A stretch of 64,000 nucleotides of DNA from Stackebrandtia albiflava (lineage in GTDB: Bacteria; Actinomycetota; Actinomycetes; Mycobacteriales; Micromonosporaceae). How positions within the stretch are numbered: the first letter of the stretch is position 1; the number at the start of each line of letters is the position of its first letter. Location: NCBI RefSeq assembly GCF_007994225.1, contig NZ_VLLL01000005.1, positions 1,597,142 to 1,661,141 of the forward strand, given 5' to 3'. The position numbers and the translations under genes were made by a program. Under the pieces are notes generated by a model. The model ran no database searches. It had not been told where the DNA came from and saw only the letters and a program-made list of their open reading frames with translations. Shown piece after piece: positions 16,268 to 24,848 of this stretch.

Positions 16268-17095
16268 GTGAACCACGCACCCACCGTCACACTCAACAAC
16301 GACGTCACCATGCCCCAACTCGGCTTCGGCGTATGGCAGGTCTCCGACACCGACACCGTCGACGCCGTCGCACGGGCACTGTCGGTCGGATACCGTGCCG
16401 TCGACACCGCCGGCGCATACGGCAACGAGGCCGGAGTCGGCCGCGCCATCGCCGCCAGCGGCCTCGATCGCGGCGACGTCTTCATCACCACCAAACTCGC
16501 CAACCCCCACCAGGGCTACGAGAACACCATGCGCGCCTTCGAGAAGTCCCTCCAGGAACTGGGAACCGACTACGTCGACCTCTACCTCATCCACTGGCCC
16601 ATGCCCGCCCGCGACCTCTACACCGACACCTGGCGCGCCTTCGAACGCCTCTACCGCGACGGCCACGCCAAGGCCATCGGCGTGTCCAACTTCGAGATCG
16701 CCCAACTCGACCGCCTCGCCAACGAATGCACCGTCACACCCGCCGTCAACCAGATCGAACTCCACCCACACCTGGTCCAGGACGAACTACGCCGCTACCA
16801 CGCCGCCCACGACATCGCCACCGAGGCGTGGAGCCCACTGGGACAAGGAGGCGACCTCCTCCAAGACCCCGTCATCAGCCGCATCGCCGCCGGCCACGGC
16901 AAGACGCCCGCCCAGGTCGTCATCCGCTGGCACCTGCAACTGGGCAACATCACCATCCCCAAATCGGTGACACCCTCCCGAATCGCCGAGAACTTCGACG
17001 TCTTCGACTTCACCCTCACCGACACCGACATGGCCGACATCACCGGCCTACCGCAGGGCCACCGCCTCGGCCCCGATCCCGCCGTCTTCCAATGA
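16268..17095 (+). CDS. Aldo/keto reductase
   Basis: 275-aa NADPH-dependent reductase of the AKR5 (2,5-diketo-D-gluconate reductase-like) type. The catalytic tetrad is complete: Asp46, Tyr51, Lys76 and His109, in DTAGAYGNEAGVG, TTKLAN and DLYLIHWP. NADPH-binding signature IPKSVTPSRIAENFDVFDF is near 236-254. A GTG start follows GAGG by a usual distance. It ends 47 nt before the convergent M81 peptidase gene, with a hairpin between. Physiological substrate unknown. Confidence 0.95.
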   Translation: MNHAPTVTLNNDVTMPQLGFGVWQVSDTDTVDAVARALSVGYRAVDTAGAYGNEAGVGRAIAASGLDRGDVFITTKLANPHQGYENTMRAFEKSLQELGTDYVDLYLIHWPMPARDLYTDTWRAFERLYRDGHAKAIGVSNFEIAQLDRLANECTVTPAVNQIELHPHLVQDELRRYHAAHDIATEAWSPLGQGGDLLQDPVISRIAAGHGKTPAQVVIRWHLQLGNITIPKSVTPSRIAENFDVFDFTLTDTDMADITGLPQGHRLGPDPAVFQ

Positions 17096-17100
17096 CCGAC

Positions 17101-17135
17101 CCCGGGGGCGGCGGCCGGTTGCCGCCACCCCCGGG
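17101..17135. terminator. Bidirectional hairpin terminator
   Basis: A 15-bp stem with one mismatch (17101-17115 with 17121-17135) and a 5-nt loop sits between the convergent aldo/keto reductase and M81 peptidase genes. Confidence 0.78.
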
Positions 17136-17141
17136 AGCCCG

Positions 17142-18596
17142 TCACGACGACGCCACCACCGGCGCCGGCAACTCCACGACCGCCTCGGCGTCCAACGGGA
17201 ACATCGGGCGCGCCACCCGGTGATGCCCCAACCGCACGATGTCCTGATCCACCCCACCGGGAGTCAACGCCAACACCCAACCCTCGGCCGCGTCGAACAG
17301 GTCCGGGACCAGGTAACCGATCTTCACCACCGTCACGTCCACACCCGCCGGGTCAAGACCCAACGCGTGGAAGTCCGACACGTAATGGAACGGCTTACGC
17401 CGCTGCGTCAACACCGCCGACACACCACCGCACCGCACCACCGCGACATCACCACCCACGGCGTCCTCGGCCAACCGCACCACCTCACCGGTCAACTCCA
17501 CCGAATCGGGCCAACCCAGCTCACCCCCCACGGTCACCGTCACCGACGCACCCTCACCCGCCGCCCGGCACACCGCCACCGCCGCCGGAGCCACCACACT
17601 CGCCCAGATCGCCGACGCCTCCCCGGCCGCCAACCGAGGCTCCGCCGTCAACCTCCCCAACATGAACGGCACATCGCCCGAGCCACCCGCCGTCGGGTTG
17701 TCCCCCGAATCCGACACGAAGAACGGCCCCCGCGGCGAATCCAACGCCGACGCGATCGCCGTGTCCGCGTCCATCGCGTCGGTCGAGAAACCGAAGTCGC
17801 GACGCGCGTCCCACCACGCCCGCGCCAAGCCCGCCGCCTCCGCCACGATCGACTCCTCGTCGGTGCCGGTCACCACCACCGCGGCCCGGCATCGCGGCTC
17901 GTCCGCCCACGCGTAACCGATCCAGATCGCCGCGTCGATGATCCCGTCCGCCGCCTCGATCCCCGGCAACAACCCGTACAGGCCCTTCGCGGGCTCGTCA
18001 CGAGTACACGCCTTCTCGCCGGGCAACAACACCGGAACCGTCGTCCACGCCCGCTTCGGCCGCACCCCCTCGTCCAGGCACGCCACCAGGTTCGCCCTCG
18101 CCCGCGCCGACGTCAGCTTCGCGTCCTCGTGAGGCGACATCCGGTGCGACGTCAACAGGTCCACATTGTCGAACAGCAGCCGGGACACGTTGCCGTGCGG
18201 ATCCATCGACGCCGACACCAGCACCTTCGGCCCCACCACGTCACGCACCCGCGCCGCCAGGTCGCCCTCGGCGTCGTCGAGTCCCTCCACACTCATGGCG
18301 CCGTGGATGTCCAGGTACACACCGTCCAACGCGGCCTCACCGTGAACCCGGGTGAGCTCAGCGACGATCTCGGCACTGATCCGGTCGTAGAAGTCCCGCG
18401 TCACCGCGCCCCCGGGCAACGCCCGCGCGTGCACCAACGGAATCCACTCCGGCCCCTCCGCCAGATCGTCGTAGCGCGCCAGGAGCTCCCGGCCGCGCGT
18501 CACCGTGAAATCCGGGTCCGACGCCCGGTGAGGCGAGAAGGTCGAGGACTCGATGTGTATGCCGCAGATCGCGATCCGGTGCTTACGTGAACTCAT
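17142..18596 (-). CDS. M81 family metallopeptidase (MlrC-like)
   Basis: 484-aa protein of the M81/MlrC family, named for microcystinase C. N-terminal IAICGIHIESSTFSP, YLDIHGAM (about 118), SASMDPHGN and DLLTSHRMSPHED carry the expected zinc-binding His/Asp residues. The C-terminal MlrC domain includes SDSGDNPTAGGSGD. Most homologues are of unknown substrate and lie outside microcystin pathways. ATG 18596 is preceded by TAGGCT at 7 nt and TTGATC 17 bp further upstream, so a leaderless transcript is likely. Confidence 0.92.
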   Translation of the reverse strand: MSSRKHRIAICGIHIESSTFSPHRASDPDFTVTRGRELLARYDDLAEGPEWIPLVHARALPGGAVTRDFYDRISAEIVAELTRVHGEAALDGVYLDIHGAMSVEGLDDAEGDLAARVRDVVGPKVLVSASMDPHGNVSRLLFDNVDLLTSHRMSPHEDAKLTSARARANLVACLDEGVRPKRAWTTVPVLLPGEKACTRDEPAKGLYGLLPGIEAADGIIDAAIWIGYAWADEPRCRAAVVVTGTDEESIVAEAAGLARAWWDARRDFGFSTDAMDADTAIASALDSPRGPFFVSDSGDNPTAGGSGDVPFMLGRLTAEPRLAAGEASAIWASVVAPAAVAVCRAAGEGASVTVTVGGELGWPDSVELTGEVVRLAEDAVGGDVAVVRCGGVSAVLTQRRKPFHYVSDFHALGLDPAGVDVTVVKIGYLVPDLFDAAEGWVLALTPGGVDQDIVRLGHHRVARPMFPLDAEAVVELPAPVVASS

Positions 18597-18603
18597 GCGC
18601 GGC

Positions 18604-18632
18604 AGCCTACTTTTTGCTCGCGGCAAGATCAA
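18604..18632 (-). promoter_or_regulatory. Promoter of the M81 peptidase gene
   Basis: On the minus strand TTGATC (18632-18627) and TAGGCT (18609-18604) are separated by 17 bp, and the ATG follows after 7 nt. No Shine-Dalgarno is present, consistent with a leaderless mRNA. Confidence 0.6.
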
Positions 18633-18733
18633 TACCGTGACGGTCACACCGCGACCACACCGCGCCGTCACCGTGACCGCGACGTGCCCCGGGCACCCCT
18701 AGCCTGAGGAACACGCCGTCAGAAAGAGCCGCC

Positions 18734-19255
18734 ATGCCCCGCCGCGCCACGATCGCCGCCGCCCTGGCGGTGCTGACCGTACTGGCCACCCTCACCGGCT
18801 GCAGCCGCCGAGAGACCATGTCACTGGCCGTCTTCACACCCGACGGCACACCCCACCTCATCGTCGTGCCCTGCCCCGGCCAGGACCTCATAGGTCTCGG
18901 CATCGAGACCGCCGACTCCTACAGCGCATACGCGCTCGCCGGATCCGCCGTATGGGAGGCGCACGACAAGACCGACCCCGACCCCGAACCCCTCGCCCAC
19001 AACACCGTCATCCCGCTGCTGCACACCCCACCGGGATGGACCCTCGAACCCGGATCCGCCACCACGCTCGATCCCGGCACCCGGTACGTCGCCAAGGGAT
19101 ACGGCGGCCTGGTCACCCACCCCGTCGGATTCACACTCGACGCGCTGTTCGGCCTCCCGAGCGGACAGGTCATCACCAACGACGACCACGATCCCGGATC
19201 CAGCACCACCATGGCACTCGACGAGTTCCACGCCCGGGCTGCCACGTCCTGCTGA
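18734..19255 (+). CDS. Putative lipoprotein
   Basis: 173-aa exported protein with a basic N-terminus, a hydrophobic segment (about 6-19) and the lipobox LTGC (Cys23), so it should be anchored to the outer face of the membrane. The rest is polar and matches no family I know. Two further Cys residues (VVPCPGQ at about 47 and the C-terminal Cys173) could pair. GAAAGAG precedes the ATG. Divergent from the M81 peptidase gene. Confidence 0.82.
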   Translation: MPRRATIAAALAVLTVLATLTGCSRRETMSLAVFTPDGTPHLIVVPCPGQDLIGLGIETADSYSAYALAGSAVWEAHDKTDPDPEPLAHNTVIPLLHTPPGWTLEPGSATTLDPGTRYVAKGYGGLVTHPVGFTLDALFGLPSGQVITNDDHDPGSSTTMALDEFHARAATSC

Positions 19256-19331
19256 CCATACGGTCGCCGGCGACGAACCGGCCCGGCCGGACCGTTCCGA
19301 TGGCCGCGTGGGGTTTTCGATCTTCCGAAGG

Positions 19332-19356
19332 TTGACACCTCGGGTGCGATATATCT
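19332..19356 (+). promoter_or_regulatory. Putative promoter/operator of the DksA-SDR operon
   Basis: TTGACA (19332-19337) is the best -35 in the 190-bp gap before the zinc-finger gene. It is followed by an AT-rich palindrome GATATATC (19349-19356). Spacing to an obvious -10 is not ideal, so the exact start is uncertain. No gene was seen in 19256-19445. Confidence 0.4.
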
Positions 19357-19445
19357 CAGTGTACGAACCGAGCGAATGCCGGCCACCGGATTGACGACGC
19401 CACACGTGGGTATCCCATCGCCAAGCGAAAGCGAAGGACACCCGG

Positions 19446-19805
19446 ATGGCCGACCCACACCAGGAGACCCGCCGCCTACTCGACCGGCGGGCCACCCTGC
19501 TGCGCGAACGCATCCACCACATCGACCCCACCGCTGCCCGCCGCGACTGCCTCCTCGACACCGGCGACGCGGCGGCGGCGGCCGCCGCCGAAACCGAACA
19601 ACTCGCCCTCAGAGACCGCGCCCGTGACGCCCTGCACGACGTCCAGGCGGCCCTGCACCGCCTCGACACCGGCGACTACGGCCGTTGCGTCTACTGTGGC
19701 CGGCCCATCTCCGCCGACCGCCTCGACGCCGTACCCACCGCGGACACCTGTACCGAATGCGCCGACCCGGCGACGAACCGATCCACGGACACGGAGGACA
19801 CATGA
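19446..19805 (+). CDS. TraR/DksA family zinc-finger protein
   Basis: 119-aa protein with an N-terminal helical hairpin (about 5-75) and a C4 zinc finger CVYCGRPI...CTEC (about 82-106), typical of DksA/TraR. These proteins enter the RNA polymerase secondary channel and modulate initiation. The coiled-coil tip has no clear DksA-type DxxDxA, so activity may differ. GAAGGA precedes the ATG by 7 nt. Its stop overlaps the ATG of the SDR gene (ATGA), so the two are coupled. Confidence 0.92.
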   Translation: MADPHQETRRLLDRRATLLRERIHHIDPTAARRDCLLDTGDAAAAAAAETEQLALRDRARDALHDVQAALHRLDTGDYGRCVYCGRPISADRLDAVPTADTCTECADPATNRSTDTEDT

Positions 19806-20656
19806 GCGAGCAACAGCAGCCACCACAGGAACAGAACCCGCCCGGCCGCACCGACGAGATGACCCCCACACCGCGCGACGAGATGCGCGACTACCGGGGA
19901 CGCGGCCTGCTCGAAGGCCGCCACGCCCTCATCACCGGCGGCGACTCCGGAATCGGGCGCGCCGTGGCCGTCGCCTTCGCCAAGGAGGGCGCCGACGTCG
20001 CCGTTGCCTACCTGTCCGAACACGACGACGCCGAACACACCCTGTCGCTCGTGGAGGCGGAGGGCCGCCGCTGCATCCTGCTGCCGGGCGACCTGGCCGA
20101 CGCCGCCCACTGCCGCGACGTCGTCGCGCAGACCGTCGACAACCTCGGCGGACTGGACCTACTGGTCAACAACGTGGCCACCCAGCGCCCCGTGGACGCA
20201 CCCGAGGACATATCCGACGAACAGTGGCGCCACACCTTCGACGTCAACATGCACAGCTACTTCCGGGTGACCAACGCCGCCCTCCCCCACATGGGATCCG
20301 GCAGCGCGATCATCAACACCGGATCCGTCAACGGGCTGCGAGGCAACGCCTCGCTCATCGACTACGCCGCCACCAAGGGCGCCATCCACACCTGGACCTA
20401 CTCCATGGCACAGACGCTCATGTCACGCGGCATCCGCGTCAACTGCGTCGCGCCCGGACCGGTATGGACACCACTGATCCCGTCCACCTTCCCCGCCGAG
20501 AAGGTTGCCGAGTTCGGCGCGCAGGCGCCCATGAAACGCGCCGCCGAACCCGACGAGATCGCACCCAGCTACGTGTTCTTCGCCAGCGACACGTTCTCGT
20601 CCTACTACAGCGGCGAGGTACTGGCACCGATCGGCGGAGAGATCGCTCCGGGCTGA
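19802..20656 (+). CDS. SDR family oxidoreductase (YhdF/YghA-like)
   Basis: 284-aa short-chain dehydrogenase with the extended N-terminus (about 1-38, PPGRTDEMTPTPRDEMRDYRGRG) that marks the YghA/general-stress subgroup. Cofactor motif TGGDSGIGRA (about 43), NNVA (about 123), Ser in NTGSVNG (about 172), and YAATK (Tyr about 184, Lys 188) are intact. CVAPGPVWTPL follows. Coupled to the DksA-like gene. Stress-related NADP-dependent reductase by family analogy; substrate unknown. Confidence 0.93.
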   Translation: MSEQQQPPQEQNPPGRTDEMTPTPRDEMRDYRGRGLLEGRHALITGGDSGIGRAVAVAFAKEGADVAVAYLSEHDDAEHTLSLVEAEGRRCILLPGDLADAAHCRDVVAQTVDNLGGLDLLVNNVATQRPVDAPEDISDEQWRHTFDVNMHSYFRVTNAALPHMGSGSAIINTGSVNGLRGNASLIDYAATKGAIHTWTYSMAQTLMSRGIRVNCVAPGPVWTPLIPSTFPAEKVAEFGAQAPMKRAAEPDEIAPSYVFFASDTFSSYYSGEVLAPIGGEIAPG

Positions 20657-20663
20657 ACCCGAG

Positions 20664-20697
20664 CGCTCGGCGGCGTCAGTCGCGACGCCGCCGAGCG
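20664..20697. terminator. Bidirectional hairpin terminator
   Basis: A perfect 14-bp stem (20664-20677 with 20684-20697) and 6-nt loop lies between the convergent SDR and topoisomerase IB genes and overlaps the stop region of the latter. Confidence 0.78.
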
Positions 20698-21686
20698 ACC
20701 AGGCGCCCCACCGCCCGCTCGATCGCCTCACGCCGCTCCCCCGGTGACATGGCGGCGCGGGAACAGCGACGCAGCGTGGCCGCGATCGTCCTGCCCGACT
20801 CGAACGCGGCCACCACCCTGGGGTCCACGTAGGAGTCCCGGGCCACGGCCACGGTGTCGCCCAACGCGTCGGCCACCCGCCGCAACGCCACCTTCACCGC
20901 CTCTCCCGGATCCCCGTCACCCGAAGCCTCTCCCAGTGCCACCGCGGCCAGTACCGTGGCGTTCCAGGTACGGAAGTCCTTGGCGGTGAAGTCCTCGCCC
21001 GTCAGCTCCTTGAGGCGGGAGTTGATCGCGTCGGCGTGAACGGCGTGCCAGCCGTCGTCGGCCCGGTACGCCAACGCCCGTCCGGTGGGGTTACCGGCGC
21101 GGCGGACCGCCCGGAACACCCGGACGATCCGGCCGTCCGCGACACGGTACCGGCCGACGCCGCCGCCCTTGGCGGGGAACTCCAACCGCACCTCCTCGCC
21201 CGACAACACGACGTGCGAGTCCCGTAGGGTCGCCAGCCCGAAACTGCCGTTGTCGTCGGTGTACTCCTCGTTGCCCGGACGCAACGCGATCGCATCCAAC
21301 AACAGCAGGGCGGCGGCCAGCACCCGGTCACGGCCGGGGCCGCGCGCCGCCACGTCGGCGTCGAGCCTGCGGCGCAACGCCGGCAACGCCTTCGCGAACC
21401 CGCTCATCCGCGCGAACTTGGCCTCGTCGCGTTCCTCCCGCCACTGCGGATGGTAGATGTACTGCAGCCTGCCCTTCGAATCCCGGCCCACGGCCTGGAT
21501 GTGCCCCTCGGGATACGCGCAGATCCACACCCGGCGCCACGCCGGCGGTATCACCAGGTCCTCGATGCGGGCCAGCGCGGCGGCGTCGTCCAACGTGGAG
21601 CCGTCGGCGTCGCGGTAGCGGAATCCGCGCCCGTACCGTCGGCGGGTGATGCCCGGTTCGGAGGGGTCGCTGCGTCGCAGTTCCAT
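20676..21686 (-). CDS. DNA topoisomerase IB
   Basis: 336-aa poxvirus-type topoisomerase IB, which relaxes supercoils through a 3'-phosphotyrosyl intermediate. N-terminal domain (about 1-90, TRRRYGRGFRYRDADG, PPAWRRVWIC) and catalytic domain with LLLLDAIALRPGNEEY (Arg of the active site), KDFRTWNATV (Lys/Arg region) and the nucleophile Tyr286 in RDSYVDPRVV are present. Length fits bacterial members. No neighbours of the same strand adjoin it; likely a stand-alone gene. Confidence 0.95.
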   Translation of the reverse strand: MELRRSDPSEPGITRRRYGRGFRYRDADGSTLDDAAALARIEDLVIPPAWRRVWICAYPEGHIQAVGRDSKGRLQYIYHPQWREERDEAKFARMSGFAKALPALRRRLDADVAARGPGRDRVLAAALLLLDAIALRPGNEEYTDDNGSFGLATLRDSHVVLSGEEVRLEFPAKGGGVGRYRVADGRIVRVFRAVRRAGNPTGRALAYRADDGWHAVHADAINSRLKELTGEDFTAKDFRTWNATVLAAVALGEASGDGDPGEAVKVALRRVADALGDTVAVARDSYVDPRVVAAFESGRTIAATLRRCSRAAMSPGERREAIERAVGRLVARRRRD

Positions 21687-21751
21687 GCCAGGGTCCTACC
21701 CCGTGTCGCCGGAACACTCCCCTCGCCGGGTCGCGGTTCCGGGCGGCAGGC

Positions 21752-21779
21752 GGGGCACCGTCTGCCCGGACGGTGCCCC
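21752..21779. terminator. Hairpin terminator in the 21687-21969 gap
   Basis: A perfect 11-bp stem (21752-21762 with 21769-21779), 6-nt loop, followed on the plus strand by TTT. It is the only structured element in the 283-bp gap between the topoisomerase IB gene start and the EamA gene end. It may terminate the EamA transcript (minus strand). Confidence 0.55.
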
Positions 21780-21969
21780 TTTCCTACCTACCTATCCCCT
21801 GGTTGACGCCGATCACGGTGTGAAAAGGCCCGGTTGTCGGTACCGCGATCGTGACGATGACCGGATACCCGGTCCCGCCGGAGATGAAACCTCTCGCGGC
21901 GGAATTTCATGTCGGTGCCCGATCCTCCGGGTTTCGGGACCGACAGGAACGCATCGTGGCCGATGTACA

Positions 21970-22914
21970 TCATGTTGGAGCCGGGGCGCGTCGTGTCTCG
22001 GCTACCGCCAGCGCGCTCACCGCCGCCAGCAGCAACACCGTCCCGGCGACGGTCGCGCCCGTCAACCGCTCCCCCAGCACGGTCACCGCCAGGATCGCCG
22101 CCGACACCGGCTCGATGAGCATCACCACCGACGAGGTCGCCGCCCGCACCACCGCCGCACCCGCGAAGAACAACGGGTAGGCCAGCGCCGTGGGCACCGC
22201 ACCCAGATACACCAGCAACCCGACCACCTCGGGAAGCCGATCGGTGACGGGGAACAGTCCCTCCCACAACGCCGCCGGGGCCAGCAACAGCGTGCCGACC
22301 GCGAAGGACCAGACCGTCACCCGTACCGAATCGCCACCGGCGAGATCGGAGGCCCACCGCGTCAGCAGGGTCGTGGTCGCGTAACCGGCCGCCGACAACA
22401 GCGAGAGCGCCACCCCGGCGGGACGTACCGCGCCGATCGGGTCCGCCGCCACCAGTACGACCAACCCCAGTACCGCACCGGCCACGGCGCACACACCCGT
22501 GCCGCCCAGCCGTTCCCGCAACAGGAGTCGGCCCCCCAGGGCGGCGATGACCGGTGCCGCGCCCAGGGTGATGACCGTGGCGACCGCGACTCCCGTCGCG
22601 GCCACCGCACCGAAATAGGCGGTCTGGAAGACCGCCAGCCCGAGACCGGTCCCCAGGCGCAGTGACACGACCCGGCGGCGTCCCGCCGCGCCTGCGGGCG
22701 GTGCCGGCGGCACACCGCCTCGCCGGAGCAGCGACACCCCGGTCAACAGCGTCAGTCCTATGGCGAAGCGCCAGAAGGAGACGGTGAACGGTCCGGTGTC
22801 GGACGAGCGGTACAGCAGGTCGACGGCCGCGCCGGTGGTCCCCCAGGTGAGACCGGCTACGGCGAGGAAGGCCAGGCCACGGGACGTGGACGGGCCGGCG
22901 GTGGATGTGAACAT
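21970..22914 (-). CDS. EamA/DMT family transporter
   Basis: 314-aa protein with ten predicted transmembrane helices and two EamA repeats (about 12-145 and 160-300), the 5+5 topology of drug/metabolite transporters. GLTWGTTG in helix 1 is typical. It should export a small metabolite or drug from the cytoplasm. ATG 22914 lacks a good Shine-Dalgarno and its upstream region is a palindrome (22922-22935). A leaderless 11-codon ORF (23038-23073) and hairpins precede it, suggesting conditional translation. Confidence 0.92.
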   Translation of the reverse strand: MFTSTAGPSTSRGLAFLAVAGLTWGTTGAAVDLLYRSSDTGPFTVSFWRFAIGLTLLTGVSLLRRGGVPPAPPAGAAGRRRVVSLRLGTGLGLAVFQTAYFGAVAATGVAVATVITLGAAPVIAALGGRLLLRERLGGTGVCAVAGAVLGLVVLVAADPIGAVRPAGVALSLLSAAGYATTTLLTRWASDLAGGDSVRVTVWSFAVGTLLLAPAALWEGLFPVTDRLPEVVGLLVYLGAVPTALAYPLFFAGAAVVRAATSSVVMLIEPVSAAILAVTVLGERLTGATVAGTVLLLAAVSALAVAETRRAPAPT

Positions 22915-23037
22915 GAGGTATCGCGCTCTCTCGCGTCAGAGGATGGCCGGGTGGCGACGAAGCCGCGGGCACGGCGCACCGGCCATCGGCGACCGATCAC
23001 GACGTCGGCCGATGGTCCTCCGAGCGGGGGCCCGCGG

Positions 23038-23073
23038 TCAGCGGGCCGGCGGGGCGAGAGCGCCTGAGATCAT
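23038..23073 (-). CDS. Putative 11-codon leader peptide upstream of the EamA gene
   Basis: ATG 23073 opens an 11-codon ORF (MISGALAPPAR) ending with TGA at 23040-23038. TACACT (23085-23080) lies exactly 6 nt before the ATG, so translation could start at the 5' end of the mRNA. Its last codons form the left arm of a hairpin around the stop codon, and codons 4-7 are complementary to 22925-22936 near the EamA start. The pro-pro segment resembles stalling-prone sequences. Too short to score by codon statistics; the case rests on position. Confidence 0.4.
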   Translation of the reverse strand: MISGALAPPAR

Positions 23074-23132
23074 CGCAACAGTGTAGGCGCCGCCGAGGGG
23101 TTCCCCGACGCGCGTCTCACGACGTGGAAGGT

Positions 23133-23969
23133 TCACCGGCCGTCCCAGTGCCCGGGGCGGTCCAACCACTCCGGGATACGTGTCGCGGCGTCACCGGCCG
23201 CCGCGTCCAGCTGCGGAGGAGTCAGGAACAACGCGGTGGACAGGTCGGCGCCGCGCAGATCGGCCGCCCGCAGATCCGCGCCGAGCAGGTCGGCGCCGCG
23301 CAGATCGGCGTTGCGGAGGTCCGCGCCCAGGAGATACGCGCCCCGTAGCACCCCGTCGCGGAGATTTCTGCCCCGCAGGCGCGCGCCGATCAGGTCGGCG
23401 CCCCGGTGGTCGGGACCGCGCCTTCCCGTCCTGACGGCGGCGACGGCCGAGTCCAGCAGTTGCCCGACCCGACGGCGCAACGGTGCCACGTCGAATCCGG
23501 TGAGCGCGTCGGCGTCCTGCTCGGTCAGTCGCGCGGCGTGGTCGGCGACGGTGGTGACCTCGCCACGCAGGGGCTCGGGCAGTGCCCACTCCAGGGCCTC
23601 GGCCAGATACCAGCGCAGTTCGTTGAGCTGGCGCATCACCCCGAACACCTGGAACATCGCCGCCGAGTCCGCCCCGCTCCGCCAGTCCCGGCCGCCGAAG
23701 GTGTGACCGACGACCTGCTGGCCGGCACCGAAACAGTCGAAGACCGTGCAACCGACGAACCCACGCGGCCGCAACCTCTCGTGGATGCCGCAACGGAAGT
23801 CGTCACGCAGATTGCCGCAGGCCGTCCCGGCCGGTTTGTCGATCGGGAAGTCCGCCGACTTCGCGAAGGCCGGGGCCACACAGCACAACCCGGCGCACCG
23901 TGCGCAGTCGGCACGCAGATGCCGCCGCGCCAGTCGCTCCACGCGCCGCCCCGTCTCCCCCTCGCTCAT
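23133..23969 (-). CDS. Cys-cluster pentapeptide repeat protein
   Basis: 278-aa protein. Residues about 10-110 contain eight Cys, including DCARCAGLCC and later ACGN, RCGIH, GCTVFDC, reminiscent of YkgJ-like metal-binding domains. A helical middle (about 115-185) leads to about twelve pentapeptide units (DLIGARLRGRNLRDGVLRGA onward, about 195-250). Similar proteins occur in other actinobacteria. The frame is open to 24185; ATG 23969 sits 10 nt after the TetR stop, so the two genes form an operon. Function unknown. Confidence 0.86.
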   Translation of the reverse strand: MSEGETGRRVERLARRHLRADCARCAGLCCVAPAFAKSADFPIDKPAGTACGNLRDDFRCGIHERLRPRGFVGCTVFDCFGAGQQVVGHTFGGRDWRSGADSAAMFQVFGVMRQLNELRWYLAEALEWALPEPLRGEVTTVADHAARLTEQDADALTGFDVAPLRRRVGQLLDSAVAAVRTGRRGPDHRGADLIGARLRGRNLRDGVLRGAYLLGADLRNADLRGADLLGADLRAADLRGADLSTALFLTPPQLDAAAGDAATRIPEWLDRPGHWDGR

Positions 23970-23979
23970 GAGGCCAACC

Positions 23980-24771
23980 CTAGCCCGGGCTCTCGGAGTG
24001 GTCTGCGACGGCGGCGGCCACCCCGTCCAACAGCATCGACATGCCCCGGCGGTACGCCCTGCGGGCGGGGGCCTCCAGGAACGGGCCGTCGTCTTCGGTG
24101 ACGGGCTCCGGATCGGCGTGCAACCGCACGGTGGCGGGGAAGCGTTCCACGAAGTCCGGGACGACCTGTCGCAGCGCGGCGGCACGTCGGCTCCACCACT
24201 GCCGATCTGTCTGGCCGGTCACCGCCGCGGCGGCTCGGGCCTCGGCGACGGTGGCGGCGGTGCCGCGCACCTGGTGGAACAACGCGGCCACCACGCCGCG
24301 ACGTGAGGACGGGGGCAGGCCGGTGTCCTCCAGGGCGACCGCGAGTGATTCCAGGGCGGACTGCTCGTGGGGCCCCATCACCGGGCGGGCGAAGGAGACG
24401 CGCAGCGTCCAGGGATGACGCAGGTGCATCGCCAGCAGCCGGTCGGCCCAGTCGGAGACCGCGGCCCGCCACGGACGGGACGACCCCGGAGCGGCCGCGA
24501 GCTCCTCGTGGACCCGGTCGTACATGAGCTCGGTCAGCGAGTCCCTGCCCGGCACGTAGGAGTACAGCGCCATGCCGGTGCGTCCCAGCCGCTCTCCGAC
24601 CGCCCGCATCGACACCCCGTCCATCCCGCGCGCGTCCGCCAGCTCGATCGCCGCGTCGACGATCGCGTCGACGGTCAGCGCGGGTTTGGGGCCGGGGCGG
24701 GGCGGCGGGTCCTCGCGCCACAGCAGGGACAGCATCCTGCGCGGCTCCGAACGGCCCGCGTAACCGGTCAT
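23980..24771 (-). CDS. TetR/AcrR family transcriptional regulator
   Basis: 263-aa regulator. N-terminal TetR HTH (about 33-80: VDAIVDAAIELADARGMDGVSMRAVGERL split by the turn, then GMALYSYVPGRDSL) and a TetR_C-type ligand domain (about 95-255). Length and the C-terminal type match TetR-class repressors of drug genes. Divergent from an alpha/beta hydrolase gene, with two matching 13-bp palindromes in the 77-bp gap, so autoregulation and control of the hydrolase are likely. Confidence 0.93.
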   Translation of the reverse strand: MTGYAGRSEPRRMLSLLWREDPPPRPGPKPALTVDAIVDAAIELADARGMDGVSMRAVGERLGRTGMALYSYVPGRDSLTELMYDRVHEELAAAPGSSRPWRAAVSDWADRLLAMHLRHPWTLRVSFARPVMGPHEQSALESLAVALEDTGLPPSSRRGVVAALFHQVRGTAATVAEARAAAAVTGQTDRQWWSRRAAALRQVVPDFVERFPATVRLHADPEPVTEDDGPFLEAPARRAYRRGMSMLLDGVAAAVADHSESPG

Positions 24772-24781
24772 GTGGCGACTC

Positions 24782-24828
24782 CTTACTTCGTAAGCTAATA
24801 TATCGGCTCGACGTTTTTACACCGTAAA
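24782..24828. promoter_or_regulatory. Two TetR operator palindromes
   Basis: CTTACTTCGTAAG (24782-24794) and TTTACACCGTAAA (24816-24828) are perfect 5+3+5 palindromes sharing the core TTACNNCGTAA, with centres 34 bp apart (about three helical turns). They fill the gap between the TetR gene and the divergent hydrolase gene. GGAGG of the hydrolase gene starts at 24840. Confidence 0.75.
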
Positions 24829-24848
24829 GAATTCACTGTGGAGGAATG

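Noticed and set aside
21788-21967. Short minus-strand frame beginning MMYIGHDAF downstream of the EamA gene
   Set aside because: No Shine-Dalgarno or promoter, no recognisable homology, and codon quality falls off after about 20 residues.
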